Position numbers and translations under genes: made by a program
Shown: positions 35,169 to 44,181 of the stretch, piece after piece
How the letters are laid out: every line of letters begins with the position of its first letter
Position numbering within the stretch: position 1 is the stretch's first letter
Assembly (NCBI GenBank): GCA_964608095.1
Contig: CAZSMK010000102.1
Span: 13,056 to 77,055, forward strand
Length of the DNA stretch: 64,000 bases
Direction: 5' to 3'
DNA from: CAZSMK01 sp964608095
GTDB lineage: Bacteria > Sumerlaeota > Sumerlaeia > MWCT01 > JAGHBZ01
The notes under the pieces: model-generated
What the model was told of the DNA's origin: nothing
Seen by the model: the letters and a program-made list of their open reading frames with translations, nothing else
The model's database searches: none

Positions 35169-36182
35169 TTAGAGTGATCGACCGACCGCAGCAGCGATCA
35201 TCTTGACCTCTTCCATCAGTTTCGCGAAGTTCTCGGGTTTCAACGATTGCATGCCGTCGGATAGGGCTTCTTTTGGATTGTGATGCACTTCTATCATAAG
35301 CCCGTCCGCACCTGCTGCTATCGCCGCTCTCGCCATCGCAGGGACAAGGTACCAGTAACCAGTACCGTGACTCGGGTCTACTATTATGGGCAAATGAGAG
35401 TTGCGCTTGATCAGGGGAACGGCACTCAGGTCGAGGGTATTACGGGTCGAGTCCTCAAAGGTCTTTATACCCCGCTCGCACAGGATGACATTATAGTTAC
35501 CCTGGTTTGCGATGTACTCGGCAGCCATCAGATATTCCTTGACCGTGGTTGCCATACCGCGTTTCAGCAGCACCGGTTTCTTCACTTTGCCGAGTTCATT
35601 GAGAAGAGCGTAGTTCAGGACGTTTCGTGCGCCTACCTGTATAACGTCGGCATACTCGACAAAAAGGGGTATATCGGTGACTGAGATGACCTCGGTAACG
35701 ATTTTCAATCCGGTTGCCTCTTTTGCCTTTTTGAGAATTTTCAACCCTTCCAATCCCAGGCCCTGGAAAGAATAGGGAGAGGTGCGTGGTTTGAAGGCGC
35801 CGCCGCGAAAGAAGCGCGCTCCAGAGGCTTTTACGGACTGCGCAATTTCGATAACCTGTTCCTCGGATTCGACCGAGCAGGGACCTGCAATTACGGTCAG
35901 CTGATTTCCGCCTATCTTTTCGCCATCAACGTCAATAATGCTGGTTTCTTTTTTGAATTCCCTGCTGACCAGCTTCCATGGTTTGAGAATCGGAATTACC
36001 GACTCGACGCCCGGCATCTGCTCGAGCACGAACAGCGGTGTCTTGTCTTCGTGTCCAACCGCTCCGATGACGTTCCGCTCAACGCCATGTATTGTGTGCG
36101 GTCGATAGCCGAGTTCCCTGATTTTTTCTTCAACCGCGTTGAGTTGCTCTGCCGTTGCTCCGGCTTCCATTACGATTATCAT
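35169..36182 (-). CDS. aroF: 3-deoxy-7-phosphoheptulonate (DAHP) synthase
   Basis: 337 residues, the length of the Thermotoga/Bacillus-type AroF (type I-beta). It condenses phosphoenolpyruvate and erythrose-4-phosphate, the first step of aromatic amino acid synthesis. An N-terminal ferredoxin-like regulatory domain (residues 1-70, MIIVMEAGATAEQLNAVEEK) precedes the barrel with VIAGPCSVESEEQVIEIAQ, FFRGGAFKPRTSPYSFQG, LKRGMA, and IVDPSHGTGYW. GGGGGAA lies 9 bases before the ATG. Feedback inhibition by Phe or Tyr through the N-terminal domain is known in relatives. Confidence 0.95.
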   Translation of the reverse strand: MIIVMEAGATAEQLNAVEEKIRELGYRPHTIHGVERNVIGAVGHEDKTPLFVLEQMPGVESVIPILKPWKLVSREFKKETSIIDVDGEKIGGNQLTVIAGPCSVESEEQVIEIAQSVKASGARFFRGGAFKPRTSPYSFQGLGLEGLKILKKAKEATGLKIVTEVISVTDIPLFVEYADVIQVGARNVLNYALLNELGKVKKPVLLKRGMATTVKEYLMAAEYIANQGNYNVILCERGIKTFEDSTRNTLDLSAVPLIKRNSHLPIIVDPSHGTGYWYLVPAMARAAIAAGADGLMIEVHHNPKEALSDGMQSLKPENFAKLMEEVKMIAAAVGRSL

Positions 36183-36237
36183 GATTATATTCCCCCGCGG
36201 GTCTAAGAGTATGCGAGTTAATTGTTAGAGTTTATTT

Positions 36238-37374
36238 TTACTGGTTCAAGTATGTAAAAGGGCACGTGCGGTCTCGAAAAACACCTGTTCTTAAAAAATC
36301 CAGATCGTCGCCGAGTTTACCAAGATACCAGATAATTACGCCGCCGGTGCCTTGCTCCCGGCAAAGCTCAATCTGGTTTGCAAGAATCTCCGATGAATTT
36401 GCCTCCGCGCTGATACCACACACTACCCGGCGTGGGTCTTCCACGAGCTTGATCGATTCCGTGACACCGGGTTCAATGTTTTTCCAGTACATCATGGGAA
36501 TGGCGACGTCTATATATCCTTCTTTAAGCCATGTCTCCCAATCCTGTCCTTTCTCATCGACCTGGTCGGGTGTCCAGACAGCAGAGGATATCAGAATCTC
36601 CGGACGTGCCTCTCTGATTTCTTTATGCAGTTTTCGCATAAACGTGTTCAGCTGCTCTTTCCGCCATTCATAGAATTTATCAAGGATTTCTTCTTTCTTC
36701 AGTGTATCTGCGGTCAGTTCGAACCCGGTATCCGCGTTGAAATGTTCCTTACAATAGGGACAAAAACAGAAATCTTTGGTAGGATAGCGGATGCGGTCGA
36801 GATCGATCCCGTCGAACGGATAGCGCGAAATCATCTCGATGTATAAGCCTATCATTATCTCGTGCGATTTCGGATTGCTCGGACAGAGTGAATAAAAGTC
36901 ACCCCATTGCTCGTTGTGGAGGTAGGGTGTGCCATTGATGTCGATTGCGGCGAGCTCGGGATCTTTGTCGAGTAGAGCGCCCTTCGAGGGGTCTTTTGTG
37001 GCATCCGGGGTATGATACGCATAAAACCCATATTCAGGCCACGCCTCGATAAAGAGGTGCCGTTTACGCGCTTCGTCTATCATCCATTGTAAAATCTCGG
37101 GATCGATTTTCTTTGCCGCTTCGTCCTGCGGCAAATATTTGCTGTTCGGATATATCACACTGCTCTTGTACTGCGTCGGCAGGTAGACTGCGTTCAGGTT
37201 TGCGCTCGTGATCTTATCGAACATTTCTATTAGATAGTCCTTGCCTTTGTAGACATCGGATTTATCAACCCATACCCCACGAGTCTCGACCGGTCCTACC
37301 CCCTCTATTGCAAAAGAAGCAAAACACTGGAAAAGTAATCCTGAAACAATCAGCACTGTTATTGTAATTCTCAT
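36238..37374 (-). CDS. Secreted GHL10/DUF187-like glycosyl hydrolase
   Basis: 378 residues. A signal peptide (cleavage near residue 22, FASFA) precedes a TIM-barrel of the GHL10 group: ETRGVWVDKSDVYKGKDY, NAVYLPTQYKSSVIYP, RHLFIEAWPEYGFYAYH, GIDLDRIRYPTKDF and late VVCGISAEANSSE. Members cleave polysaccharides of unknown type. A Cys cluster FCFCPYCKEHF sits after the DRIRYP motif, seen in some relatives and possibly metal binding. AGGAG lies about nine bases upstream. Likely periplasmic or extracellular carbohydrate degradation. No sugar transport genes adjoin it. Confidence 0.85.
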   Translation of the reverse strand: MRITITVLIVSGLLFQCFASFAIEGVGPVETRGVWVDKSDVYKGKDYLIEMFDKITSANLNAVYLPTQYKSSVIYPNSKYLPQDEAAKKIDPEILQWMIDEARKRHLFIEAWPEYGFYAYHTPDATKDPSKGALLDKDPELAAIDINGTPYLHNEQWGDFYSLCPSNPKSHEIMIGLYIEMISRYPFDGIDLDRIRYPTKDFCFCPYCKEHFNADTGFELTADTLKKEEILDKFYEWRKEQLNTFMRKLHKEIREARPEILISSAVWTPDQVDEKGQDWETWLKEGYIDVAIPMMYWKNIEPGVTESIKLVEDPRRVVCGISAEANSSEILANQIELCREQGTGGVIIWYLGKLGDDLDFLRTGVFRDRTCPFTYLNQ

Positions 37375-37484
37375 GTTTTAGGTCTCCTCTAAATCAGGCG
37401 ATAAACTAAGTATGATTGGTTACAGGTGTTTGAAAGTCAACAACATAATGGGTAGAAAAATTTAATCATTATTACTATAATTTC

Positions 37485-37511
37485 TTGAGCAATTTTCTTA
37501 ATATATATACT
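37485..37511 (+). promoter_or_regulatory. Candidate promoter of the aldo/keto reductase
   Basis: TTGAGC (37485-37490), a 15-base spacer and TATACT (37506-37511), 52 bases before the ATG at 37564. The spacer is short, so the call is weak. Confidence 0.3.
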
Positions 37512-37563
37512 TTCGTTCCGATATATCAAAAGACATTATTTATCAAAAAAGGGAGAGAAGAAT

Positions 37564-38526
37564 ATGCAATATACAGAGCTAGGAGAACGAGGATCACGTG
37601 TTTCAACGGTCGGCTTTGGTGCGTGGGCGATTGGTGGAACGAACTGGGGAGCAACCGACGATAAGGAATCGAAGGCAGCGCTTCATCAGGCTCTCGACCT
37701 CGGCGTGACCCTCATAGATACCGCCGACGTCTACGGATTCGGTCACTCCGAAGAATTAATCGGCGAAGTACTTGAAGAGCGCGGCGAACGGGATAGAATC
37801 GTTATAGCAACCAAGGCTGGCAACGATTTTTACCACGCATCCGATAAAGATGATACAGGCTACGGTCCCATTAAGCAGACCTATACAAAGGATTATATCA
37901 TTTTTGCAGCAGAGCAGAGCCTGAAACGCCTGAAAGTCGACTGCCTCGATATACTCCAACTACATAGCGGGAGCACGGAGAATATTAATCGGGACGAGCC
38001 GTGGGATGCCTTGCAAACTCTCAAAGACCAGGGCAAAATCAAGCACCCCGGATGGAGCGTTCAATCGTTCAAGGAAACGGAACAGGCGTTTCTTCTGGAC
38101 ACCTATGGGGCGGTCATCGATTCCTTGCAGGTGCGCTATAACCTTATCGAACGAGATGCTGAAAAAGAACTGTTTCCGAAAGCGCAGAAATACGGGATAG
38201 GCGTGATAGTCAGGATTCCGCTTTTATTCGGGTTATTGACCGGCAAGTTTACGCGCCAGAGCACCTTTGGCGAGGACGATCATCGTCGCATGAACCTGTC
38301 GCCGGAAAAACTCGATACCTACCTGACTCAGCTCGAGAAGATGAAACCCCTTTTCGAGCGATACCCTGAACAAAGCATGGCACAGGTGAGCCTCAGGTTC
38401 TGCATTTCGCATCCCGCATGCCAGACCGTTATTCCCGGGGCAAAGACCCCGGCGCAGGTGCAGGACAACTGCGCCGCATCCGATTTGGGTCTTATCCCAC
38501 CGGAACATATCCCATCGCTGGAGTAA
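37564..38526 (+). CDS. Aldo/keto reductase
   Basis: 320 residues, the usual size. NADPH-dependent reductase with a TIM barrel. The catalytic tetrad is visible: Asp and Tyr in LIDTADVYGFGHSE, Lys in VIATKAG, and His in LDILQLHSG. C-terminal cofactor-binding segment QTVIPGAKTPAQVQDN. Substrate not predictable; the closest group is the YajO/Tas-like bacterial AKRs. GGGAGAG lies about 8 bases before ATG. It is single-gene, with its own upstream AT-rich spacer. Confidence 0.92.
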   Translation: MQYTELGERGSRVSTVGFGAWAIGGTNWGATDDKESKAALHQALDLGVTLIDTADVYGFGHSEELIGEVLEERGERDRIVIATKAGNDFYHASDKDDTGYGPIKQTYTKDYIIFAAEQSLKRLKVDCLDILQLHSGSTENINRDEPWDALQTLKDQGKIKHPGWSVQSFKETEQAFLLDTYGAVIDSLQVRYNLIERDAEKELFPKAQKYGIGVIVRIPLLFGLLTGKFTRQSTFGEDDHRRMNLSPEKLDTYLTQLEKMKPLFERYPEQSMAQVSLRFCISHPACQTVIPGAKTPAQVQDNCAASDLGLIPPEHIPSLE

Positions 38527-38846
38527 GGCGGAAAATTTTCCAATAACCCTCGAAGGTGTAGATAAGGCAAGCATGTAATCGCGCAGGAAAATATGAGTTG
38601 AAAATTACGTCTATCCGGATTATACTTTAAATAGGTTATTTCGCTTTGTTTTTTAAGAAGCCTGTATCACGATTCTATGATTGTAGAGGAAAGAAAAAAT
38701 TAGAAAAATGCGCTACTCAGCAAACTCTCTTCTATGTTCATAGGTCTTTTTTTTCAGGAACTCAATTGTACTGGATAAACAGATATGATTGAACTGTCGA
38801 TAAGAAAAAAGTTTCAGCAGCACAGGAAGGGAAGGAGGTAATCTCG
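38527..38846. other. 320-base leader/spacer before the Tyr/Arg-rich protein
   Basis: No gene. It contains the promoter at 38598-38626, which would give a leader of about 215 bases before the Tyr/Arg-rich gene, and a strong ribosome site (AAGGAGGT, 38832-38839). No known riboswitch motif is apparent. Confidence 0.5.
38598..38626 (+). promoter_or_regulatory. Sigma70-type promoter, long leader
   Basis: TTGAAA (38598-38603), exactly 17 bases, TATACT (38621-38626). A near-consensus pair, 221 bases before the ATG at 38847. Confidence 0.55.
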
Positions 38847-39806
38847 ATGAAAAGAAAAAAGGTTCATCCGGTTATGATCGTTGCACTCTTTTTTATGATA
38901 GCATCCCTGACAGGTCTTGCATTTGCCGACGAGAGGGGAGGCGCACGTGTTTCGGCTCCGACCGGCAGAACCGCTATCAATGTTAATCCCGGGCGAAGCC
39001 TGCATTCTGCCGGCACGGTCAGGTCTTTCGATCGTTCTCCGCAAATCAACCGTGGCGAAAGAAGTATTGTATTTCCGGATTCAGGTAGAAACGAGCGGAC
39101 TATTCGCGAATCTCCCACCGGCAGAGTCGAACGGTTACCCACCATCACAAATCGCTCCGATAGGAGATATGATTTTTCTTCCAATTTTGATTCAGGAAGA
39201 CGTTCGGTCAATGACGACTGGCGAAGAGATACATGGACGGATCGAAGCCGTTCGTCATCCGTTTTTCCCACAGTTCGCAGGAGCAACGATTATTACCCCG
39301 AGGGTAAAGTGAAAGTGGAGTCATATCAAGTGGAAAGAGAAAGAAAAACGTCCAGATACGATGATAAAAAAATCAATCCCCGCTATGATCGCGACACACG
39401 GTCTAAATCTGTAACGTATTCGCGTCGTGACCGCCCTTCTTATCCGAGCTCTTCATGGTCTTCAAAACGATATGATTATCCTACAGGCAAAGTAGACCGC
39501 TATACTGATCGTTATCGAAAATATCCATACATCTATGACTACGACCGTTACAAAAAGAGACTATCTCATAGCCGCGATTATTATCATTCATACTACGGGT
39601 ACTACCCAATAACATACTATTACCCCTCTTATTATAGTTACTATTACCGATACCCCTATAGCGAGAGATATGGATATTACCCAAGTTACAAGAGATATAC
39701 ATATTGGAGATATCCCGCGTGGTGGGACTGGACCTCATGGGGATTAAATTTGAGTTATTATGATGATGATGGATGGGGGATTAATTTTTCCTGGCACGAC
39801 TGGTAA
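38847..39806 (+). CDS. Secreted Arg/Ser/Tyr-rich protein
   Basis: 319 residues. A signal peptide (MKRKKVHPVMIVALFFMIAS, cleavage after AFA near residue 27) is followed by a low-complexity chain: residues about 30-200 are rich in Arg and Ser with repeated RS/DR pairs and Pro, and residues about 200-319 are extremely rich in Tyr (for example YYHSYYGYYPITYYYPSYY), ending in a Trp-rich stretch (WWDWTSWGLNLSYYDDD). No family recognised. Such composition suits a surface, matrix or self-assembling protein. AAGGAGGT seven bases upstream gives a strong start; a terminator follows the stop. Confidence 0.78.
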   Translation: MKRKKVHPVMIVALFFMIASLTGLAFADERGGARVSAPTGRTAINVNPGRSLHSAGTVRSFDRSPQINRGERSIVFPDSGRNERTIRESPTGRVERLPTITNRSDRRYDFSSNFDSGRRSVNDDWRRDTWTDRSRSSSVFPTVRRSNDYYPEGKVKVESYQVERERKTSRYDDKKINPRYDRDTRSKSVTYSRRDRPSYPSSSWSSKRYDYPTGKVDRYTDRYRKYPYIYDYDRYKKRLSHSRDYYHSYYGYYPITYYYPSYYSYYYRYPYSERYGYYPSYKRYTYWRYPAWWDWTSWGLNLSYYDDDGWGINFSWHDW

Positions 39807-39824
39807 TCCCAACCCTTACTGCCA

Positions 39825-39867
39825 ATCCTCTCTGCGGAATAAAAATTCCGTGGAGGGGATTTTTTTT
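39825..39867 (+). terminator. Rho-independent terminator of the Tyr/Arg-rich gene
   Basis: A stem ATCCTCTCTGCGGAAT / ATTCCGTGGAGGGGAT with an AAAA loop, followed by TTTTTTTT, about 20 bases after the stop codon at 39806. Confidence 0.85.
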
Positions 39868-39937
39868 GTGACAGGGATCGGTAACGAAGTGTCATTTTTT
39901 GTAGATAGAGGGGTGGCAGTGAAAAATGAGGAGCATT

Positions 39938-40894
39938 TCAAAAGTTTCGAGACGTGATATAGTCTGCGGTGGCGATGAGGGCCTCTTTGATGGGGGTGTT
40001 ATCGAAAGCTTCGAGTGACTCCTTTGCGCGGGCGCTAAAGAATTGAGCGGTCCGACGTGTGTAGTCGAATCCGTCATACTTCTTGATGATATTGACAATT
40101 TTATGAATGTTTCGCCCGTCGTTAAAAAACCCGCGCAATTCTTTTTGATGATTAGGGGTCGACGCTTCAAGGGCAAAAATGAAAGGCAATGTCTGTTTAC
40201 CTTGCTTAATGTCGTTTCCGACCGGTTTCCCCCACTTAGTGTCGGTTGCCACGAAATCGAGCATATCGTCCATAATTTGAAACGCCATGCCAAGATTCAG
40301 CCCAAAGTCCGATATGATCTCAATCATTGCAGGTTCTGCCCTTGCAATAGCCGCGCCGAAATGCGCACACGCCGAAAAAAGATATGCGGTTTTATGTTTT
40401 ATGATTTTGAAATAATCGGGACGCGAAAGAAACCTGTCTTTTAACTGTTGCTGATAGGCTTCCCCTTCGCACATCTTGAGGGCGACCTGGCAAAGTAATG
40501 CGGCGAGGTTCGGCAATCCGCTCTCAACCACGAGGTTGAAGGCGGTCGCAAAATAATAATCAGCGACCAGAAGCGCAATCTCAGTCCCCCATTTTGCATT
40601 CACTGAGGGTCTGCCTCTCCGTACCCCCGCCTTGTCTATGATATCGTCATGGAGCAATGTCGCAGTGTGCATTAATTCCACTGCTGCCCCCAACTTTATA
40701 TGCGCTGTGCCCTCGTACTCGAATAATTTGCTGGACAAAATCAGGATGGTGGGTCTGATCTGTTTTCCGGGTCTTTCTTGAAGGTAGTTCGATACTTCCT
40801 GGATAATATCTTCTTTGCTCCGGGTGACTTCTTTGATGAGCCCGGTGACTTTCTGTAAATCTTCGCTACAATATTTTGTCACTTTAGTATCCAT
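39938..40894 (-). CDS. Polyprenyl diphosphate synthase (heptaprenyl/octaprenyl type)
   Basis: 318 residues, a trans-prenyltransferase that elongates isoprenoid diphosphates. First Asp-rich motif LLHDDIIDKAGVRRGRPSVN and second FQIMDDMLDFVATDTKWGK with the GND motif are present; the chain length is typical of octaprenyl or heptaprenyl synthases, which make quinone side chains. The N-terminus includes QIRPTILILSSKLFEYEG. No strong ribosome site before ATG 40894. The quinone link fits with the UbiB-like gene at 26.3 kb. Confidence 0.93.
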   Translation of the reverse strand: MDTKVTKYCSEDLQKVTGLIKEVTRSKEDIIQEVSNYLQERPGKQIRPTILILSSKLFEYEGTAHIKLGAAVELMHTATLLHDDIIDKAGVRRGRPSVNAKWGTEIALLVADYYFATAFNLVVESGLPNLAALLCQVALKMCEGEAYQQQLKDRFLSRPDYFKIIKHKTAYLFSACAHFGAAIARAEPAMIEIISDFGLNLGMAFQIMDDMLDFVATDTKWGKPVGNDIKQGKQTLPFIFALEASTPNHQKELRGFFNDGRNIHKIVNIIKKYDGFDYTRRTAQFFSARAKESLEAFDNTPIKEALIATADYITSRNF

Positions 40895-41185
40895 GAGAAT
40901 TCGTTTTAGCGCTTAACCCACTTTCCTCTAACTTAATTGGCAAATGCAATCAATACAGGAAGTAAAAAACAAAAGTAGAAACATTATATCTTTAAGGGCA
41001 ATAAATCTTCAACTTTTCTATGCACATAAAATGATAGATATGCGTCTTAATATAAAGAAGGCACAGGTGATGGGGTGCGAAATTTTTGAAAAGTATTGCT
41101 CAAAAAATGATTTCTTCTTGATTTTTGCCTCTTTATAACATAGCCTATCTTTGAGATTTTAAATCTATTTAAAGGAGGAGGAACC
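40895..41185. other. 291-base divergent spacer, no gene seen
   Basis: AT-rich, presumably holding promoters for the polyprenyl synthase and the PT-linker gene. A 64-codon ORF (40944-41138) has no support. Confidence 0.5.
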
Positions 41186-42652
41186 ATGAAAAAAGAGTAT
41201 GTAGTGGGTATGTTGTGCGTCTTTTTGCTTGTTCCTTTGAGTTCCCGGGCAATTATCAATGGTGATTTCACTGATGGGAATTTGGGGTGGAGCGATTACG
41301 CAGATCCAAATAGCAGTGTTAAGTATTATTCACTCCTTGGCTACTGCTGGATTCTGGGGTACCGCTACGAGACCGCCGTAATCTGGCAGGAAGAGACGAA
41401 TTTTGATTCAGGCGAGACGTGGCGGGCAACGTTCACTATCAAGAACATATCCACAGGGCTTGGAAGCATTATTACAATCGGGTGGTCCGATATCACCGGA
41501 GAGTATTCAACTTATTATAAGGAGATCACTGATGAGGGTACGTATACAGTTGATTGTAATAACCCGGCATATCGCTATGTATCGGTTCAGGCAGATGGTG
41601 GTTCCGTTAATAATGCTATTGTCGAGGTGGACGAAGTGGCAACGTCCGAACTCGGTCCTACCCCTACCCCTACACCAACTCCCACACCTTCCGACAATTA
41701 TGATTTCGAGGGCGATGCCGATGGGTGGATATTTATTTCTCCGCATATCAGCTCAGCAGATGCGAGTTATACAGGCGCGACTTCTGCCTTTGATGGGCAC
41801 ATGATCGGAATCTTGACGGATAACGCGACAAGCAGGTTCGGCTATTGGCATGCTCCTGCAGCCAATCCAGTGGTGGCAGGCAAGCTCTATCAGTTCACGT
41901 GGGCAATCAACACTACCCAGGCGACCGCAGAAGATGTGCCGACCATGCGATTCCGTATAAACAGTGGGACATACTCTTATGCTATGGAGATGATAGTCGA
42001 ATCGGCAGGAAGCAGTCCGCCCTACATGCCGCCGACCGTGGGCACAAAGGATTATATCCAGTACGTGATGCCGCTCGATTCCAGTTCATTGTTACCGGTT
42101 CTGGATGTGTATGATTTCTCGACTGACTCCGGAACCATCTATCTCGACCAGCTGGACATCGCAACTTTAGATGTTCCCTCGACGGGCTGGACTGCGGAAA
42201 GCGTCGCCGACTTCGGCAGCTGGATTGTGGATACCAGCATCCCTCCCTATCATAATGTTACAAGTGGGACTTCCGGAGGACTGCAATTTACTTCGAGCGT
42301 ATCCGAGGTGTTTGCCTTTGGCTTCTGGACGTCGCCCGCAGACATCACCTTTACCGACAACCAGCTCTATCGTGCGCTTTTTACAATTCAAAGCAGTGAT
42401 TCTTCACCGCCGAATGGCGCGATGCGCGTAGCCGCCGCAGATAACCAGGTGAGCTATCGGTTGAAATATTATCTCGCTGAAAAACCTTCCGCCTCAGGCA
42501 CCACCTATCCTGTATATTTTGAGACTCATGACTATGTCCCCGCCGCCAATACATTTAATCTCAATTTTGAGGTCATGGATTTTGAAGGTACCCAGGGCGG
42601 AACAATTACGCTCACCGACGTGGATGTTGAACGGCACAATTTGTTGCCTTAA
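41186..42652 (+). CDS. Secreted protein with three beta-sandwich domains and a Pro-Thr linker
   Basis: 488 residues. Signal peptide (MKKEYVVGMLCVFLLVPLSS), then NGDFTDGNLGWSDYADPN, the usual opening of CBM-like choice-of-anchor domains (residues 23-155). A Pro-Thr linker (PTPTPTPTPTPS, about 157-168) leads to a second domain (YDFEGDADGWIF..., about 170-325) and a third (about 330-488, FGSWIVDTSIPPYHN..., ending LNFEVMDFEG). No catalytic motif; likely glycan- or surface-binding. GGAGGAGG sits close before the ATG, and a terminator follows. Confidence 0.82.
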   Translation: MKKEYVVGMLCVFLLVPLSSRAIINGDFTDGNLGWSDYADPNSSVKYYSLLGYCWILGYRYETAVIWQEETNFDSGETWRATFTIKNISTGLGSIITIGWSDITGEYSTYYKEITDEGTYTVDCNNPAYRYVSVQADGGSVNNAIVEVDEVATSELGPTPTPTPTPTPSDNYDFEGDADGWIFISPHISSADASYTGATSAFDGHMIGILTDNATSRFGYWHAPAANPVVAGKLYQFTWAINTTQATAEDVPTMRFRINSGTYSYAMEMIVESAGSSPPYMPPTVGTKDYIQYVMPLDSSSLLPVLDVYDFSTDSGTIYLDQLDIATLDVPSTGWTAESVADFGSWIVDTSIPPYHNVTSGTSGGLQFTSSVSEVFAFGFWTSPADITFTDNQLYRALFTIQSSDSSPPNGAMRVAAADNQVSYRLKYYLAEKPSASGTTYPVYFETHDYVPAANTFNLNFEVMDFEGTQGGTITLTDVDVERHNLLP

Positions 42653-42698
42653 AGAGCAATACTTATAAAAGAAATATTTTATATTAAGAAAATAGGTG

Positions 42699-42741
42699 CC
42701 CGGGCAAGGGAACAATCTCAATTCCTTGTCCGGTTTTTTTT
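42699..42741 (+). terminator. Rho-independent terminator of the PT-linker gene
   Basis: CCGGGCAAGGGAA pairs with TTCCTTGTCCGG (one mismatch and one bulge), followed by eight T's. Confidence 0.85.
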
Positions 42742-42804
42742 GGCATAATAATATAAAAGGGTACTCATAGAAGCGGGGGAACATATACAGGGAATACGCC
42801 CTTT

Positions 42805-44181
42805 TCAAGATTCATCAGTCAAAGCGTACTCTTCCATTTTACGATAGAGTGTTTTTCGCCCGATTCCGAGCAATTCCGCTGCTTTGGTCTTATTGTTATT
42901 CACTTTATGTAGCGTGGCTTTAATAAGGGCTTTCTCGGCGTCTTCGAGGGAGGTGCCTGCGGAAAGATATACCCTTTCTTCATCGATATGGCTGGGTTCT
43001 TCCGCCTCGCGGATTTCCTCGGGCAAATGACGAGGTTGTATCTCCTGGGCGTTGCACATGATTACGGCTGCCTCGATTACGTTTCGCAGCTGCCGTACAT
43101 TTCCGGGCCAGGAATAATTCTGTAGCAAGGTCATTGCTCCCGGAGATACCCCAATCTTTTGTTTCTTGTTTTGCTCGCAAAATTCTGTCACATACGCATC
43201 CACGAAAAGGGGAATATCCTCCCGCCGTTCCCGCAGAGGTGGGACGTCAATCTGAATAACATTCAACCGGTAGTACAGGTCCTGCCGAAAGGTTCCCTTG
43301 TCTACTTGTTCTTTGAGATTCCTGTTAGTTGCAGCGAGGATACGCACATCGACCTTGATAGGTTTGGTTCCCCCGACTCGCTCGAATTCCTGCATTTCAA
43401 TCGCCCTGAGAAGTTTAACCTGGAATTCAGGAGTGGTTTCGCTGATTTCATCGAGAAAGAGTGTGCCGCCGTCAGCGAGTTCAAACCTGCCCGGCTTCTC
43501 GCGATATGCATCAGTGAACGCGCCCTTCTCGTGACCGAACAGCTCGCTCTCGAGCAAGGTTGGCGTCAAGGCGCCGCAATTGATAATTATAAACGGCTGA
43601 TGTTTGCGTGGTGAATTCTGGTGGATCGCTCCCGCAATCAACTCTTTTCCCGTTCCCGATTCCCCCTGTATCAGGACGGTTGATTTTGTTGGCGCCACCA
43701 TTCGTATCCGCTGAAATATTTTCTGCATAGCTGGTGAATGACCAATGATCTTCTCGAACCCGAATCGTTCGTCTACGGCTTGCCGCAGCGCTATATTTTC
43801 TTCCTGTATCTCCTGATGTTCGAAAGCCCGGTCGACTATCATGTTCAACTCGTCAAGGTTGATGGGCTTCAAAATATAATCATACGCACCCGATTTCATC
43901 GCTTCCACCGCGCTTTCAACCGTTCCATACCCGGTAAGAACAATTACGCCAACGTCAGGACGATGTTTTTTAATTTTCTTGAGGAATTCCATTCCATCCA
44001 TACCCGGCATTTTAAGATCTGTAATTACGAGGTGAATATCTTTTTCCTCGACTATTTTCATACCGGTATCAGCGTCGGCTGCAGTAAAAACTTCGTATTT
44101 TTTATCAGAGCCTTCGAGTCCCCACTTCATACCCTCGCGGATGTTTCGTTCGTCATCAACTATAAGAATCCGCCGTTTCAT
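42805..44181 (-). CDS. NtrC-family sigma54-dependent response regulator
   Basis: 458 residues in the standard order. The receiver has DD pair (9-10), phospho-acceptor Asp55 in HLVITDLKMPGMDG and Lys near 105. The AAA+ domain has Walker A GESGTGKE, the sigma54-contacting GAFTDA loop and Walker B GGTLFLDE. A Fis-type HTH ends the protein (KTKAAELLGIGRKTLYRKME). It activates sigma54 promoters when phosphorylated. The ATG overlaps the histidine kinase stop (ATGA), so they form a pair. No clear -24/-12 promoter was found in this window, so the targets lie elsewhere. Confidence 0.95.
   Translation of the reverse strand: MKRRILIVDDERNIREGMKWGLEGSDKKYEVFTAADADTGMKIVEEKDIHLVITDLKMPGMDGMEFLKKIKKHRPDVGVIVLTGYGTVESAVEAMKSGAYDYILKPINLDELNMIVDRAFEHQEIQEENIALRQAVDERFGFEKIIGHSPAMQKIFQRIRMVAPTKSTVLIQGESGTGKELIAGAIHQNSPRKHQPFIIINCGALTPTLLESELFGHEKGAFTDAYREKPGRFELADGGTLFLDEISETTPEFQVKLLRAIEMQEFERVGGTKPIKVDVRILAATNRNLKEQVDKGTFRQDLYYRLNVIQIDVPPLRERREDIPLFVDAYVTEFCEQNKKQKIGVSPGAMTLLQNYSWPGNVRQLRNVIEAAVIMCNAQEIQPRHLPEEIREAEEPSHIDEERVYLSAGTSLEDAEKALIKATLHKVNNNKTKAAELLGIGRKTLYRKMEEYALTDES

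Noticed and set aside
40944..41138. 64-codon ORF in the spacer before the PT-linker gene
   Set aside because: AT-rich random-like sequence without ribosome site.
41650..41695. CRISPR-like or tandem DNA repeat
   Set aside because: It encodes the Pro-Thr linker of a secreted protein.
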